The notes: generated by a model not told the origin, from the letters alone. Counted from the first letter of the stretch, positions 25,049 through 34,287 are shown. The stretch is 50,765 bases of DNA from Anaerolineaceae bacterium (GCA_002702705.1 PABH01000016.1:1-50765), one strand, 5' to 3'. Numbers and translations are program-made.

Positions 25049-25849
25049 ATGAATTTAATAAAAAGAATATTGATCACATTTTGGTTGGTTTTATCCTTAG
25101 CGGGAATTATTGCCAGTTTATATGGAATTATACAAATCTGGCGAATCCGTCCGGCTGTAACTAGCAACATCAATGAACTACTGACGGATGGCATTAATGT
25201 TTTGGGAAGTACAGATGAGGCAATCCAGATCATAAATCAAGCGCTTACAAATGTCGCCAGCAGCCTTAATGACTTGGAAAGTTCAACGGTTCTGATAAAA
25301 GAATCGATTAATAATACTGCCAGCATGAGCACTACCTTCGAGGTTCTTTTAAAAGAAGATTTTACAGTAATGGCCGAAAACACACTGATTGCCATTCGGA
25401 GTTCGGAAAAATCTGCTACCGTAATTGATGCCACCCTAGAAGCCTTATCCAAAGTACCGTTTTTTGGTATTCCATACGACCCTGAAACTTCCCTAAGTTA
25501 TGCACTCGGAGAAATTGCTAATGAGATGGAAGATATGCCACAAATTTTGGCAGAACTCTCCAGCTCAATGGATAGTACAGCAACCAATCTTGTTTCGCTC
25601 GAAAGCCAAATTACCGATGTAGAAGATAATCTGTCGGATATGCAGGGCACAATGGATGACGCCCTTGAATTAACCAAAGAATACCGCACTTATGCAAAGG
25701 ATGCAAAATCAAACCTGGAAAACCTACAAAACAATGCTTCACAATGGATTACCAATCTCAGTATTGCATTGACAATTTTTTGTATGATACTTGTAAGTAG
25801 TTTAGTTGGTGCTATTTTTCAAGCGCGAATTTTACTAAAACAATCTTAA
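25049..25849 (+). CDS. Two-ended membrane coiled-coil protein of unknown function
   Basis: A 266-residue protein with one hydrophobic helix at each end (about 7-28 and 236-260) and about 200 residues of Ser/Thr/Asn/Asp/Glu-rich heptad-like sequence between them, with almost no Cys, Trp or Pro apart from a short break 'VPFFGIPYDPETSLSY' at about 135-150. The pattern suggests a helical hairpin or long coiled coil held outside the membrane by both ends, loosely like the sensor part of chemoreceptors or apolipoprotein-like bundles. It is monocistronic, with a good promoter and a strong shared terminator. No domain is recognised and no function can be assigned. Confidence 0.75.
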   Translation: MNLIKRILITFWLVLSLAGIIASLYGIIQIWRIRPAVTSNINELLTDGINVLGSTDEAIQIINQALTNVASSLNDLESSTVLIKESINNTASMSTTFEVLLKEDFTVMAENTLIAIRSSEKSATVIDATLEALSKVPFFGIPYDPETSLSYALGEIANEMEDMPQILAELSSSMDSTATNLVSLESQITDVEDNLSDMQGTMDDALELTKEYRTYAKDAKSNLENLQNNASQWITNLSIALTIFCMILVSSLVGAIFQARILLKQS

Positions 25850-25860
25850 ATTTTAATTTT

Positions 25861-25920
25861 AACCCTCTCCAAGGATCGCCCGACAGGTTATATTGTCGGG
25901 CATTTTCCAAAGAGAGGGTT
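25861..25920. terminator. Nested bidirectional terminator between converging genes
   Basis: Outer arms AACCCTCTC (25861-25869) and GAGAGGGTT (25912-25920) enclose an inner hairpin GCCCGACA (25878-25885) / TGTCGGGC (25894-25901), the latter followed by ATTTT. The outer arms are flanked by A/T-rich runs on both sides, so either strand can terminate here. Confidence 0.8.
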
Positions 25921-25928
25921 TAATTTAA

Positions 25929-26597
25929 CTATCCCACTTCCCGAATATCCACAATATGCTGATCGGGGATCGATTCAATGACTTGGCGAACGGATTCCAT
26001 ACTAACACCGGGGATTTTTAACACGGCATCGTAATTTTCAGGGTGATTTGGTGTTGGAAAGGTGCCAATACCCATCACACCCCAATCCTGATCGGCAATA
26101 CTGGAAATCAACTTAGCGAATTCAGAATAACCGCGCTTTTTTGCAGGCATCCGTACTGTAACGCGAATACCTGGCGTTGGTAAACCCAACATTTCTTGGT
26201 AGGATCTTAACAAATCGATTGTGGTAATCATTCCTACAACTTGATTTTCTTCATCCACCACTGGTAAACAACCAATATTATGTTCTGATAACAAATTGGC
26301 AGCAAACTCAACCGTTGTATTGGGATCAACTGTAATGATCTTCTTGGCTTTGATCATCACGTTTTTCACTTTCACATCGGACATTTTTCGGGAAATTTCC
26401 CAAAAATCAAGACTGTCAAGTGTATCCATATTCATTGAAAAATGGGTATGCGTAATCAAACCCAAGAGCTTTTTCCCATCACTAACAACTGGCAAATGTC
26501 CGATTTCATTTTCCACAAATACACGTCTTGCTTCGGTAATTAACGTATCCGGAGAAACCATCACCGGGTGGCGCGTCATACAATCACGAACTAACAT
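25929..26597 (-). CDS. CBS-pair protein with C-terminal ACT-like domain
   Basis: A 222-residue cytoplasmic protein with two CBS domains (about 1-60, 'VRDCMTRHPVMVSPD'; and about 75-135, 'VKNVMIKAKKIITVD'), which together bind an adenosine nucleotide, and a C-terminal ACT-like domain (about 142-220, 'GIRVTVRMPAKKRGYSEFAKL'). This AcuB-like order is seen in stand-alone regulatory proteins. Its start lies 4 bases after the stop of the oligopeptide ABC ATPase gene, with GGAG close before the ATG, so it is the last gene of that operon and may report energy or nucleotide status to it. Enzyme partner unknown. Confidence 0.87.
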   Translation of the reverse strand: MLVRDCMTRHPVMVSPDTLITEARRVFVENEIGHLPVVSDGKKLLGLITHTHFSMNMDTLDSLDFWEISRKMSDVKVKNVMIKAKKIITVDPNTTVEFAANLLSEHNIGCLPVVDEENQVVGMITTIDLLRSYQEMLGLPTPGIRVTVRMPAKKRGYSEFAKLISSIADQDWGVMGIGTFPTPNHPENYDAVLKIPGVSMESVRQVIESIPDQHIVDIREVG

Positions 26598-26601
26598 TCA
26601 T

Positions 26602-28701
26602 TCACTCCTTTATCGTAATCACTGGCTCAAACGAGCGCAGAGTCTCTTCCGGTAAATGGCAAAAGATGTGATGCCCATTCCCCATATCCTGCCAGGGTGG
26701 GATTTGGGTAACACACGCATCTCCACCATCGGGCATTAATTTTCGACGCGGACAACGCGTATGAAAACGACAACCTGTAGGCGGATCAATTGCACTAGGT
26801 ACATTTCCTTCCAACCGGATCCGTTTTTGTTGTGCATTTGGATCAATCACCGGCACAGCTGAAAGCAGCGCTTCCGTGTAAGGATGGAAGGGAGGTGAAT
26901 AGATGGCTTCTGATGGACCCTTTTCCATTACTTGACCCAAATACATCACCATTATTTCGTCCGAGAAGTATCGCACCACACTTAAATCATGGGCAATGAA
27001 TAACATGGTCGTACCATATTTGTTTTGAATTAACAACAAGAGGTTTAAAATAGCAGCTTGAACCGAAACATCTAAAGCGCTAACAGGTTCATCACACAAT
27101 AAAAGATCCGGATATGTTGCTAATGCTCTCGCGATTCCGACCCTTTGTTTTTCACCACCACTTAATTGATGCGGAAATCGATCATAATAATTTTCACCCA
27201 TACGCATCGATTTCAGTAATTTAATTACTTCTTTTTTCACATCCCCTTTAGGAACCACTCCAAATTTACGCATCGGGCGGGCAATTTGTTGACCAACTGT
27301 GTAGGATGGGTTCATGGTGGAATCCGGATTTTGGAATACCATTTGTAATTCCTTTAATACCTCACCACGCCGATGAGATAAAGGTTCTGTAATCTCCAAA
27401 CCCATAAAACTGGCATCCCCATCGGTCATTTTTTCTAAACCAATTAAGGTTTTGATGAGGGTACTTTTACCACAACCGGACTCACCCACCACACCCAAAG
27501 TTCGACCCCGTTTTACTTCAAAGCTGGCATCTTCCACAGCCTTAACATATTTGGGCGGGTTTAGTTTTAACATATCTCTTAAAGATGATCCTTGAACTTC
27601 ATAATAGGTCTTTAAATTGTCAACGGATAAAATTGTCTCATCATCCACTTCGGTTTTTTCAACAATTTCAGTATCGTCAGGTTCCCATTCAGATGGATCA
27701 ATATCTTCCGCAAAGTGACAGCGCACCCAGGTTTTATTATCCAAAAGGCGGAATTCCGGTTTTTTATTACGACACAAACTTTGAGCATAATCACAGCGAG
27801 GGTGATAAACGCAACCCTCTGGTCGTCTATTCGGAGCCGGAACCCGGCCTTGAATAGGATACAACCTGCTGGAGAGTTTATCTTCTCCCAATTTCGGTAT
27901 CGCTCTTATCAAACCTTGGGTATAGGGGTGTTTAGGAGACCGGAAAATATCCTCCACCTCGGCAAATTCTGCCATTTTTCCGGCATACATCACCGCGACC
28001 TTGGAACAAACCCGCGAGATAACACCTAAATTATGGCTAATATACATAATAGCCGTATCAAATTCCTTCCGAAGATCACTGATCAGGTCTAATACTGCCG
28101 CTTCGACAGTCACATCTAGGGCCGTGGTCGGTTCATCCATTATTAATAAAGCAGGATTGTTAAGCAGCGACATAGCAATCACAACCCGCTGCTGTTGACC
28201 TCCAGAAAGTTGATGTGGAAAACGCCGTAATACATCTGTTGGATCAGGCATGTATACCCGATTCAACATCTCAATACAGCGTTCTTCTGCTTCAGCCGGT
28301 TTAAGTCCTTTGTGCACGGTGAGCACTTCTTTCATTTGGTCACCAATTCGCATAGAAGGGTTGAGTGCTTTCATTGGGTCCTGATAAACCATCGCAATTT
28401 GGTCACCACGTAGACGTCGTAACGCTTCAGATGACTGGTTGACTAGATCCTGTCCTTGAAAGGTAATGGATCCTCTTTTAACATAACCATTGCTGGTTAA
28501 GAAATTGACTACCGCCCAAGCAACCGTGCTTTTACCACAGCCGGATTCCCCAACCACGCCGACAGCTTCACCACGATGGATTTCAAATGAAACATCCTGT
28601 ACCGCTTCAACTTCGCCACCACGCACCTTATAGGCCACGGACAAATTATCTAATTTAAGTACAGGCATCTTTTCTTTGGTTTTTGTTGAAAAATCTGTCA
28701 T
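26602..28701 (-). CDS. Fused oligopeptide/dipeptide ABC ATPase (DppD-DppF type)
   Basis: Energises the adjacent peptide/opine/nickel-family permease. The 699-residue protein is two complete ATPases in one chain: Walker A 'GESGCGKST' at about 51-59 and again at about 405-413, signatures 'LSGGQQQR' and 'LSGGEKQR', Walker B 'LLIMDEP' and 'LLLCDEP', each followed by the family's C-terminal oligopeptide domain with its 'HPRC'/'HTRC' cysteine motif. In most bacteria these are separate genes. ATG 28701 is preferred (GAGGA five bases upstream, 7 bases after the previous stop) over an in-frame ATG at 28752 inside the preceding gene. Acts at the inner face of the membrane. Confidence 0.93.
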   Translation of the reverse strand: MTDFSTKTKEKMPVLKLDNLSVAYKVRGGEVEAVQDVSFEIHRGEAVGVVGESGCGKSTVAWAVVNFLTSNGYVKRGSITFQGQDLVNQSSEALRRLRGDQIAMVYQDPMKALNPSMRIGDQMKEVLTVHKGLKPAEAEERCIEMLNRVYMPDPTDVLRRFPHQLSGGQQQRVVIAMSLLNNPALLIMDEPTTALDVTVEAAVLDLISDLRKEFDTAIMYISHNLGVISRVCSKVAVMYAGKMAEFAEVEDIFRSPKHPYTQGLIRAIPKLGEDKLSSRLYPIQGRVPAPNRRPEGCVYHPRCDYAQSLCRNKKPEFRLLDNKTWVRCHFAEDIDPSEWEPDDTEIVEKTEVDDETILSVDNLKTYYEVQGSSLRDMLKLNPPKYVKAVEDASFEVKRGRTLGVVGESGCGKSTLIKTLIGLEKMTDGDASFMGLEITEPLSHRRGEVLKELQMVFQNPDSTMNPSYTVGQQIARPMRKFGVVPKGDVKKEVIKLLKSMRMGENYYDRFPHQLSGGEKQRVGIARALATYPDLLLCDEPVSALDVSVQAAILNLLLLIQNKYGTTMLFIAHDLSVVRYFSDEIMVMYLGQVMEKGPSEAIYSPPFHPYTEALLSAVPVIDPNAQQKRIRLEGNVPSAIDPPTGCRFHTRCPRRKLMPDGGDACVTQIPPWQDMGNGHHIFCHLPEETLRSFEPVITIKE

Positions 28702-28708
28702 AAAATCC

Positions 28709-29629
28709 TCATTTCTGATACCTGGTAATTTCTTCTCGTAATCCATCGGCAAATAAGTTCAATCCAATCACCAAGGAGGCAATTGATATGGCTGGCCAAA
28801 TCACAGCCACTGGGTTTGAGAAGATATTCTTTCTGGCTTCATTCACCATATTTCCCCAATCAGGGTCTGGTGGTGGCAATCCAATACCCAGAAAGCCCAA
28901 AGTACCGATCATAAAAATGGCATAGCCAACCCTTAACATGGCATCCACAAAAAGTGGGCTAAACACATTAGGCAATATTTCTTTAAACATAATGTACCAG
29001 GGTGATTCACCACGGGTTTCGGCTGCCCGGATATAATCACGAGTACGAATATCCAACGCCAAACCACGTGCGAGTCGAGCTACTCCCGGTGCACCCGTAA
29101 CCGTGATAGCCAAAATAACTACCACATCACCACGTCCAAGCGCAGCAATCACTACCAAATACAAGACAATCACCGGAAAGGCAATTAATGCATCCAATAT
29201 CTGCATGATGATTTGGTCATACCAACCACCACGATAACCCGCATTAAGCCCTAAGAATGTACCAACTAATAAGGAACCAAACACACCCCAGATTGCCACA
29301 CCTCCTGGAATAATGCCCCCATTTGGTAAACGAGTCTTTAATAGAATAACTTGAGTGCCTTGCATTAAGCGAGAAAAAATATCACGCCCAAGATGATCCG
29401 TTCCAAGAATATTCGTACCGTTTGGATTAAGATTTTGAACAAAATTAGATGCATTTGGATCAAAGGGTGTCCAGAATAATGAAACTAATCCCAAAACAAT
29501 CCAAAACAAAACCATTAATAAACCAATTGTAGCAATCCTCGAATTGAAAACCATTCGGAGGTTATTCCAAACCCGGTCAAAACGTGCACTTCTTGTTCGT
29601 TTTTTTGTTACCATTTGTTGTGAAACCAT
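28709..29629 (-). CDS. Oligopeptide ABC permease, DppC type
   Basis: A 306-residue membrane subunit with about six helices. The N-terminal OppC_N-type region ('ATIGLLMVLFWIVLGL') is followed by 'GTDHLGRDIFSRLMQGTQ', the standard DppC/OppC entry to the permease core, and the ATPase-docking loop 'YIRAAETRGESPWYIMFKEI'. It stands 12 bases after DppB and 7 before the ATPase gene. Substrate of the system cannot be fixed: this family carries peptides, nickel and some oligosaccharides. Confidence 0.92.
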   Translation of the reverse strand: MVSQQMVTKKRTRSARFDRVWNNLRMVFNSRIATIGLLMVLFWIVLGLVSLFWTPFDPNASNFVQNLNPNGTNILGTDHLGRDIFSRLMQGTQVILLKTRLPNGGIIPGGVAIWGVFGSLLVGTFLGLNAGYRGGWYDQIIMQILDALIAFPVIVLYLVVIAALGRGDVVVILAITVTGAPGVARLARGLALDIRTRDYIRAAETRGESPWYIMFKEILPNVFSPLFVDAMLRVGYAIFMIGTLGFLGIGLPPPDPDWGNMVNEARKNIFSNPVAVIWPAISIASLVIGLNLFADGLREEITRYQK

Positions 29630-29641
29630 ATAACCTCCTTT

Positions 29642-30952
29642 CTATGAATAACGAATCCGTGGATTTAGGACCGTGTATACGAGGTCACCAATAATTCGTG
29701 TCGCTACTGCAATTAATACTGTTACCATCGCAGCCGCTTCTACTGCATTAAAGTCACCAAAAATAGCAGAATCGTAAATGTATTTCCCCAATCCAGGGAA
29801 ACCAAAGATGGTTTCTACCACCACCACACCACCAATCAACCAGTTAACATGTAACATAATAACGGTGATCGGTGCCATTAACGCATTTCTAAGTGCATGT
29901 CTAAAAACAACTCTTCGGAAAGGCATACCTTTAATGATCGCTGTTCGTACATAAGCTGATTGCATCACTTCTACCATGCTCGTTCTTGTCATCCGAACTA
30001 CATAACCCAGTTCCACAGCGGTTAATGTTAACACTGGTAAAACCAAAATCTTTGGGTCAGCAAAAATCGCGTCTGGCCGTAAGAACACAGCCACAGCCGG
30101 GAAAAGATTTAACCAGATTCCGAGAATCAAGATTAGAAAAACACCTGTCACAAATTCCGGTGTTGCGGTAAATCCTAAACTAAAAATTGAAATAAACCTG
30201 TCTATAAATTTTCCTTCATTCACGCCGGCCAAAATACCCAACAGCAATGCCAATGGCATCACAACCAAAAAGGCTACGCCAGCTAAAATCAGGGTGTTTT
30301 TAATGCGGGGTAAAAGAGTCACAGTTACTGGTCGTCCGGTTTGCAGTGAAAGTCCTGCGTCACCGCGCAACAAACCTTTTGAAAGCGGTATATAACGCTG
30401 CGGACCATCCCCCTCCTTTCGCATCCCTGCTTTTGTTAGGATATAAACTTCTTGACCCTCACCTCGTACCCAATAAACAGCGTTATTGTTAGTATCGAGT
30501 CCCCAAAACACTTCCTTTTCGTCACCGGTATCTTCATCCACCACTGTTGTCCAGGCGTTCACTTGCTCTGTAATGGTAGATCCGTCTGGTTGGCGAGTCA
30601 AAGCGTATAGTTCACCGTCCTCCAGTTTCCATCGTGTCAACTGTCCATCCACATTCGCCCACCATTCGTCTTCTCCGGTGGACTCGTTTTTGACTGTCTC
30701 CAATGGGTAACCCACCAGATTACTGACGCGCCAATCATTTCCTGCCAACCAATTGATGTATCTCAAATACGCGGGCTGATCCAGGCCTAATTGTAGACTT
30801 AACGAATTTCGCTGTTCTTCTGTTGAAAAAACCCCCAAAATACGAATCGTGATATCACGTCCGCTCGCTTCCAACAAAAAAAACAAAGCGACGGAAACCA
30901 GGAGCATGGTCACAATCGTTGAAAATATACTTCGCAAAATAAATCGTGCCAT
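29642..30952 (-). CDS. Oligopeptide ABC permease, DppB type, with a large external insertion
   Basis: A 436-residue membrane subunit, 100-120 residues longer than a usual DppB. TM1 (about 8-28) begins normally, but the stretch from about 75 to 195 is hydrophilic and rich in Trp, Thr, Asp and Gly ('WWANVDGQLTRWKLEDGELY', 'AVYWVRGEGQEVYILTKAG'), with repeated beta-strand-like units, and would face outside. From about 200 the standard core resumes ('GDAGLSLQTGRPVT'), with docking loop 'YVRTAIIKGMPFRRVVFRHA'. The insertion may bind substrate or the binding protein. It is the first permease gene after the binding protein, 85 bases downstream of its stop. Confidence 0.9.
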   Translation of the reverse strand: MARFILRSIFSTIVTMLLVSVALFFLLEASGRDITIRILGVFSTEEQRNSLSLQLGLDQPAYLRYINWLAGNDWRVSNLVGYPLETVKNESTGEDEWWANVDGQLTRWKLEDGELYALTRQPDGSTITEQVNAWTTVVDEDTGDEKEVFWGLDTNNNAVYWVRGEGQEVYILTKAGMRKEGDGPQRYIPLSKGLLRGDAGLSLQTGRPVTVTLLPRIKNTLILAGVAFLVVMPLALLLGILAGVNEGKFIDRFISIFSLGFTATPEFVTGVFLILILGIWLNLFPAVAVFLRPDAIFADPKILVLPVLTLTAVELGYVVRMTRTSMVEVMQSAYVRTAIIKGMPFRRVVFRHALRNALMAPITVIMLHVNWLIGGVVVVETIFGFPGLGKYIYDSAIFGDFNAVEAAAMVTVLIAVATRIIGDLVYTVLNPRIRYS

Positions 30953-30997
30953 AGAAACTACTCCATATAGATTATGTTAATAATGCCAAAATTAAGG

Positions 30998-31027
30998 TTG
31001 GATGCCGGTGTTCTAACCGGCATCCAA
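30998..31027 (-). terminator. Intercistronic stem-loop after the oligopeptide-binding protein
   Basis: TTGGATGCCGG (30998-31008) and CCGGCATCCAA (31017-31027) form a perfect 11-bp stem with an 8-base loop, 10 bases after the binding-protein stop. In the direction of transcription it is followed by CCTTAATTTT, a poor T tract, so read-through into the permease genes is expected. Confidence 0.7.
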
Positions 31028-31037
31028 TTCTATTTTT

Positions 31038-32711
31038 TTACGCTTCTTTCCAAACTTCATAAAACAGATCGTAATCTGTTGGATGAGCGTGAATGTCTTT
31101 CACATTGGTTCGAGCCAAACGCCAAACACGTTTCCAAAAAGCATTAGCAATCGGCCCACGTTCCTGGAAAATATCCTCTAACTGACACATAATTGCACGG
31201 CGTTCTTCTACATCCAGTGTTTTTTCAGCATCGGATAACAAACTAACAAATTCATCATCAACCCAACGAGTTTCATTCCAGGCAACCGGGTCACCATTTT
31301 CATCAGCTGTATAAGCTAAAGGTAACACCATAATGCCAAGCGGACGGTGCGTCCAGGATGTTATTCCAAGGTCAACTTCAGTCCAACGATCCCAGAAACC
31401 ACCCGGATCAGTGATGTCTAATTCAATGTCAAAACCGCCAGCAAGTGCCATTTCTTTAAAAGCTTGGGCAATTTCCGGTTCGGATTCATCATTCTTGGTT
31501 GCAAGAGTTACCTTCAGACCATCCGGATATCCGGCTTCTGCTAGTAATTTTTTAGAACCCTCAGGATCATATTCTGGAATCGGTTTTTCACAATAAGCCG
31601 GATGAACAGGTGCAACATGGGCATCAATGGAAAGATCTCCTTCACCATAATATCCAAGCTGCAAAATCTTTTCACGATCCTGGCATTTTTTTAAAGCATT
31701 CCGAACCCGAACATCATTCCAGGGCTCTAAATCGACACGCACACGAGTCAGGTAAGCCTGAGAAGTACTCGCGGCATCAACTTGGATTTCGGGCATATCT
31801 TTCAATGCTTGCCAATCACTGGGACGTGGCTGGAACATGGTGTCCACCTGTCCGGATTGTAAAGCTGCTACTGCAGCATCTTTATTAATCGAAACATAAA
31901 TTATTTCATCTAAATAAGGTAAAGGCTGTCCATCTGCACCCATTTGCCAGTAATCCTCACGGCGTTTAAATACGGCACGTTCACCTTCGGCGTATTCTTC
32001 TAAGGTAAATGCACCAGTTCCTACCGGTTGCTGGATAAAATCGCCTTGGAAATCACGATGTAAAATGATGGCGGGATAATGGAAAAGATGTTCAGGAACT
32101 GCGATATTTGGTGAGTTCAAGTTAAGCTGAACGGTGTAATCATCTACTTTAACCACATCTTGCGGACCATTCAAATAAGATAACAGGCCTAACATTGATG
32201 AGCCAACATCGGGATTTAACCACTCACCAAAACTGAATATAACATCATCAGCTGTAAGTTCATCTCCATTATTGAATTTAATACCTTTTCGTAGGTAAAG
32301 AGTCCAGGTTAATAAATCATCACTGGCTTCCCATTTTTCTAACAGATAGGGTCTGGTGATATTATCAGGACCAGTAATTGTTAGATATTCACTGATCTGG
32401 CGCATGACATTCGCACTTTGAGTCCAACTTACCCGGGCTGGATGATCAATTAATTGTAATTCCATCGCACTGGTTAATGTGCCTCCGCGCTGAATATTGC
32501 TCATAGCTTCTTCAGCTGTTGCAACGGCTGTAGCTTCCGGTTCGGTACCAGGGGCAGCACAGGCTGCCAAGGTCGCTGATAAACCTAATAAGGTTGAGAA
32601 GCGTAAGAATTCACGGCGAGTAACCTTACCGTCTACAAACTTCTGGTACATCTCCGGTATATAAGGATGCACCTTTCCCATCATTTCTTTTGTTACTTTC
32701 GGTTCTGACAT
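31038..32711 (-). CDS. Oligopeptide-type substrate-binding lipoprotein with Tat signal
   Basis: Receptor of the ABC system below it, family SBP_bac_5, 557 residues. A 30-residue n-region leads to twin arginines Arg32-Arg33 ('TRREFLRFS') and a lipobox 'LAAC' with Cys51, so it should be exported folded by the Tat pathway and then lipidated. The mature part has 'LYLRKGIKFNNGDELTADDV', the family signature, and 'YDPEGSKKLLAEAGYPDGL'. The ATG has a strong TAGGAGGA upstream. A stem-loop follows the stop. The 473 bases upstream hold no gene. Ligand is unknown; despite the name, many members bind sugars or metals. Confidence 0.93.
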   Translation of the reverse strand: MSEPKVTKEMMGKVHPYIPEMYQKFVDGKVTRREFLRFSTLLGLSATLAACAAPGTEPEATAVATAEEAMSNIQRGGTLTSAMELQLIDHPARVSWTQSANVMRQISEYLTITGPDNITRPYLLEKWEASDDLLTWTLYLRKGIKFNNGDELTADDVIFSFGEWLNPDVGSSMLGLLSYLNGPQDVVKVDDYTVQLNLNSPNIAVPEHLFHYPAIILHRDFQGDFIQQPVGTGAFTLEEYAEGERAVFKRREDYWQMGADGQPLPYLDEIIYVSINKDAAVAALQSGQVDTMFQPRPSDWQALKDMPEIQVDAASTSQAYLTRVRVDLEPWNDVRVRNALKKCQDREKILQLGYYGEGDLSIDAHVAPVHPAYCEKPIPEYDPEGSKKLLAEAGYPDGLKVTLATKNDESEPEIAQAFKEMALAGGFDIELDITDPGGFWDRWTEVDLGITSWTHRPLGIMVLPLAYTADENGDPVAWNETRWVDDEFVSLLSDAEKTLDVEERRAIMCQLEDIFQERGPIANAFWKRVWRLARTNVKDIHAHPTDYDLFYEVWKEA

Positions 32712-33184
32712 GTTCTTCCTCCTAATATTTCCTAATTTTTAAACCGATACCATTTGATAGTGTCTTACTTTAAAGCTGGAAAGTAAATTAATATTCCATA
32801 AAGGCGGTTATAGCTTCATAGAAATTAAAAACTTTTACGAGAAACAAAAATTTTGTTTTCAATTTTTATTTCAAAAAAAAGAAACTTCAATTTATTTCGT
32901 TTGACAGCAACAGCTGTTTTATCAATTCATCCAAAACCAAGAAAAAAGCAGACCCCCCGGTGATTTCGCTGTAAAAGCTTATCCCTTGACCAAACTTAAA
33001 CTTGAAGCGCAGACTGGTTTTTATTCAGTCATTCATAAAAACATGGGGAAAATTCACCTCCTCTGGTTTTTTTTTATAAGGATATTTCATTATACCATAT
33101 TGGGTGATACTCACTACGCATACCGCATTGCCTTAATCAGGGGCGTACCGTAAAGTTACGCTGAATATAGTTGTGTGTGTCAAA
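32712..33184 (-). promoter_or_regulatory. Gene-free upstream region with extended -10 promoter and leader
   Basis: No convincing gene occupies these 473 bases. Reading leftward, TGGTATAAT (33097-33089) is an extended -10 box; its -35 is poor. From a start near 33082 the oligopeptide-binding-protein leader would be about 370 bases long. Just inside it lies GGAGGTGA (33061-33054), a very strong Shine-Dalgarno, followed nine bases on by an ATG that opens a frame of only three codons before TGA. The rest is A/T-rich with oligo-A/T runs. A short dyad ACAGC/GCTGT is at about 32904-32917. Confidence 0.45.
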
Positions 33185-34213
33185 TTAATGGCACTTGCTC
33201 CGTCCTTCATCCATCACATCTCCCTCAATGTTTACGAATTGCCATTCATACTCTGTTTTGTATAAATTCAAAAACAAAACCCCAAATTGACCAACAATTT
33301 GTTTTTCACTATAAGACTTTATTTCTGCGAGACCACGTGAACTTGCCCCACCGGTTCCAACAATAAAAGAGCGCATTCCGCTAACTTCATCTACCTCTCC
33401 TTTTTGGTTTAAAGGCTGAACACGTTCATAATGATGATCATGGCCGCTTAACACTATATCTGCATCTGCTTCATACAATAGATCCCAAAACGTCGAAATC
33501 CAATAAGTTTCTCCTGCCAAGCCTGATGACCAACGAGGATGATGCCAGAAAGCCAATGTACATGCCGACTGCGATTCAGCCAAGACCTCTTGCAGCCATA
33601 CGGCTTGTTCAGATGTTGGTCCACATGGAACAGCACCACAATTTGTATTTAAGGAAATGATAAGCCAATCTCCTAATGAAAAAGAATAATATCCTTTGCC
33701 AACCTCACCAGCCCGCTGTCCAAAATAAACATAGTAACCTTGCAACGGGTCGCTATAATAATCATGATTCCCCGGAGCTGGATATATTTTATTTTTATAT
33801 TTTCCCCAGGCAGGATCAAAACATTTTTCATACTGCCATAAATAACCATCCTCATTATTCGGATCACCCAAAATCAATACTGCATCCAAATTTTCCGGCA
33901 ACAAAGCGGCTGTTAATTCAATCCCTTCCTGTCCACAAATGGAGATATCCCCTACCGCAGCGATCCGAACAGGTGATGGTGTGGACATATAGGTTGGAAC
34001 CAAAGTCACCGTGGGACTAGGAGAGGGAGTTTGGGTTAATGTAGGGTAAACCGTGGTTATTACAGGCGTAGTCAATTGATAAACCTTGGTGGGGGTTCGA
34101 TTAGGAGTCGATGTCTCACTGATATCAACTGAACTTGAAAAACAACCTGTCATCCCTATTAATAGGATAAACCAAACAAAAAATCGAAAAAATGACATAT
34201 AGTATTGTAACAT
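33185..34213 (-). CDS. Calcineurin-like metallophosphoesterase lipoprotein
   Basis: A 342-residue exported phosphoesterase. The N-terminus has a hydrophobic signal and a lipobox-like 'GMTGC' (Cys24), then a Thr/Pro/Ser-rich linker of about 50 residues (30-80) typical of surface lipoproteins. The catalytic domain carries the two-metal motifs in order: Asp89 ('AVGDIS', where the family usually has GDxH), Asp117 ('LILGDPNN'), Asn149-His150-Asp151 ('GNHD'), His224-His225 and 'GHDHHYER' (258-265). This is closest in pattern to purple acid phosphatase-like enzymes; the missing first His (Ser91 in its place) is noteworthy. Start could also be the ATG at 34198; neither has a clear ribosome binding site. 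It is monocistronic. Substrate unknown. Confidence 0.85.
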   Translation of the reverse strand: MLQYYMSFFRFFVWFILLIGMTGCFSSSVDISETSTPNRTPTKVYQLTTPVITTVYPTLTQTPSPSPTVTLVPTYMSTPSPVRIAAVGDISICGQEGIELTAALLPENLDAVLILGDPNNEDGYLWQYEKCFDPAWGKYKNKIYPAPGNHDYYSDPLQGYYVYFGQRAGEVGKGYYSFSLGDWLIISLNTNCGAVPCGPTSEQAVWLQEVLAESQSACTLAFWHHPRWSSGLAGETYWISTFWDLLYEADADIVLSGHDHHYERVQPLNQKGEVDEVSGMRSFIVGTGGASSRGLAEIKSYSEKQIVGQFGVLFLNLYKTEYEWQFVNIEGDVMDEGRSKCH

Positions 34214-34287
34214 TTTGAGTTAATTGATAAATTGGCTAAACGTCTATAATTAAAAATATCCTTTTATCCAAATACATAACACAAATT

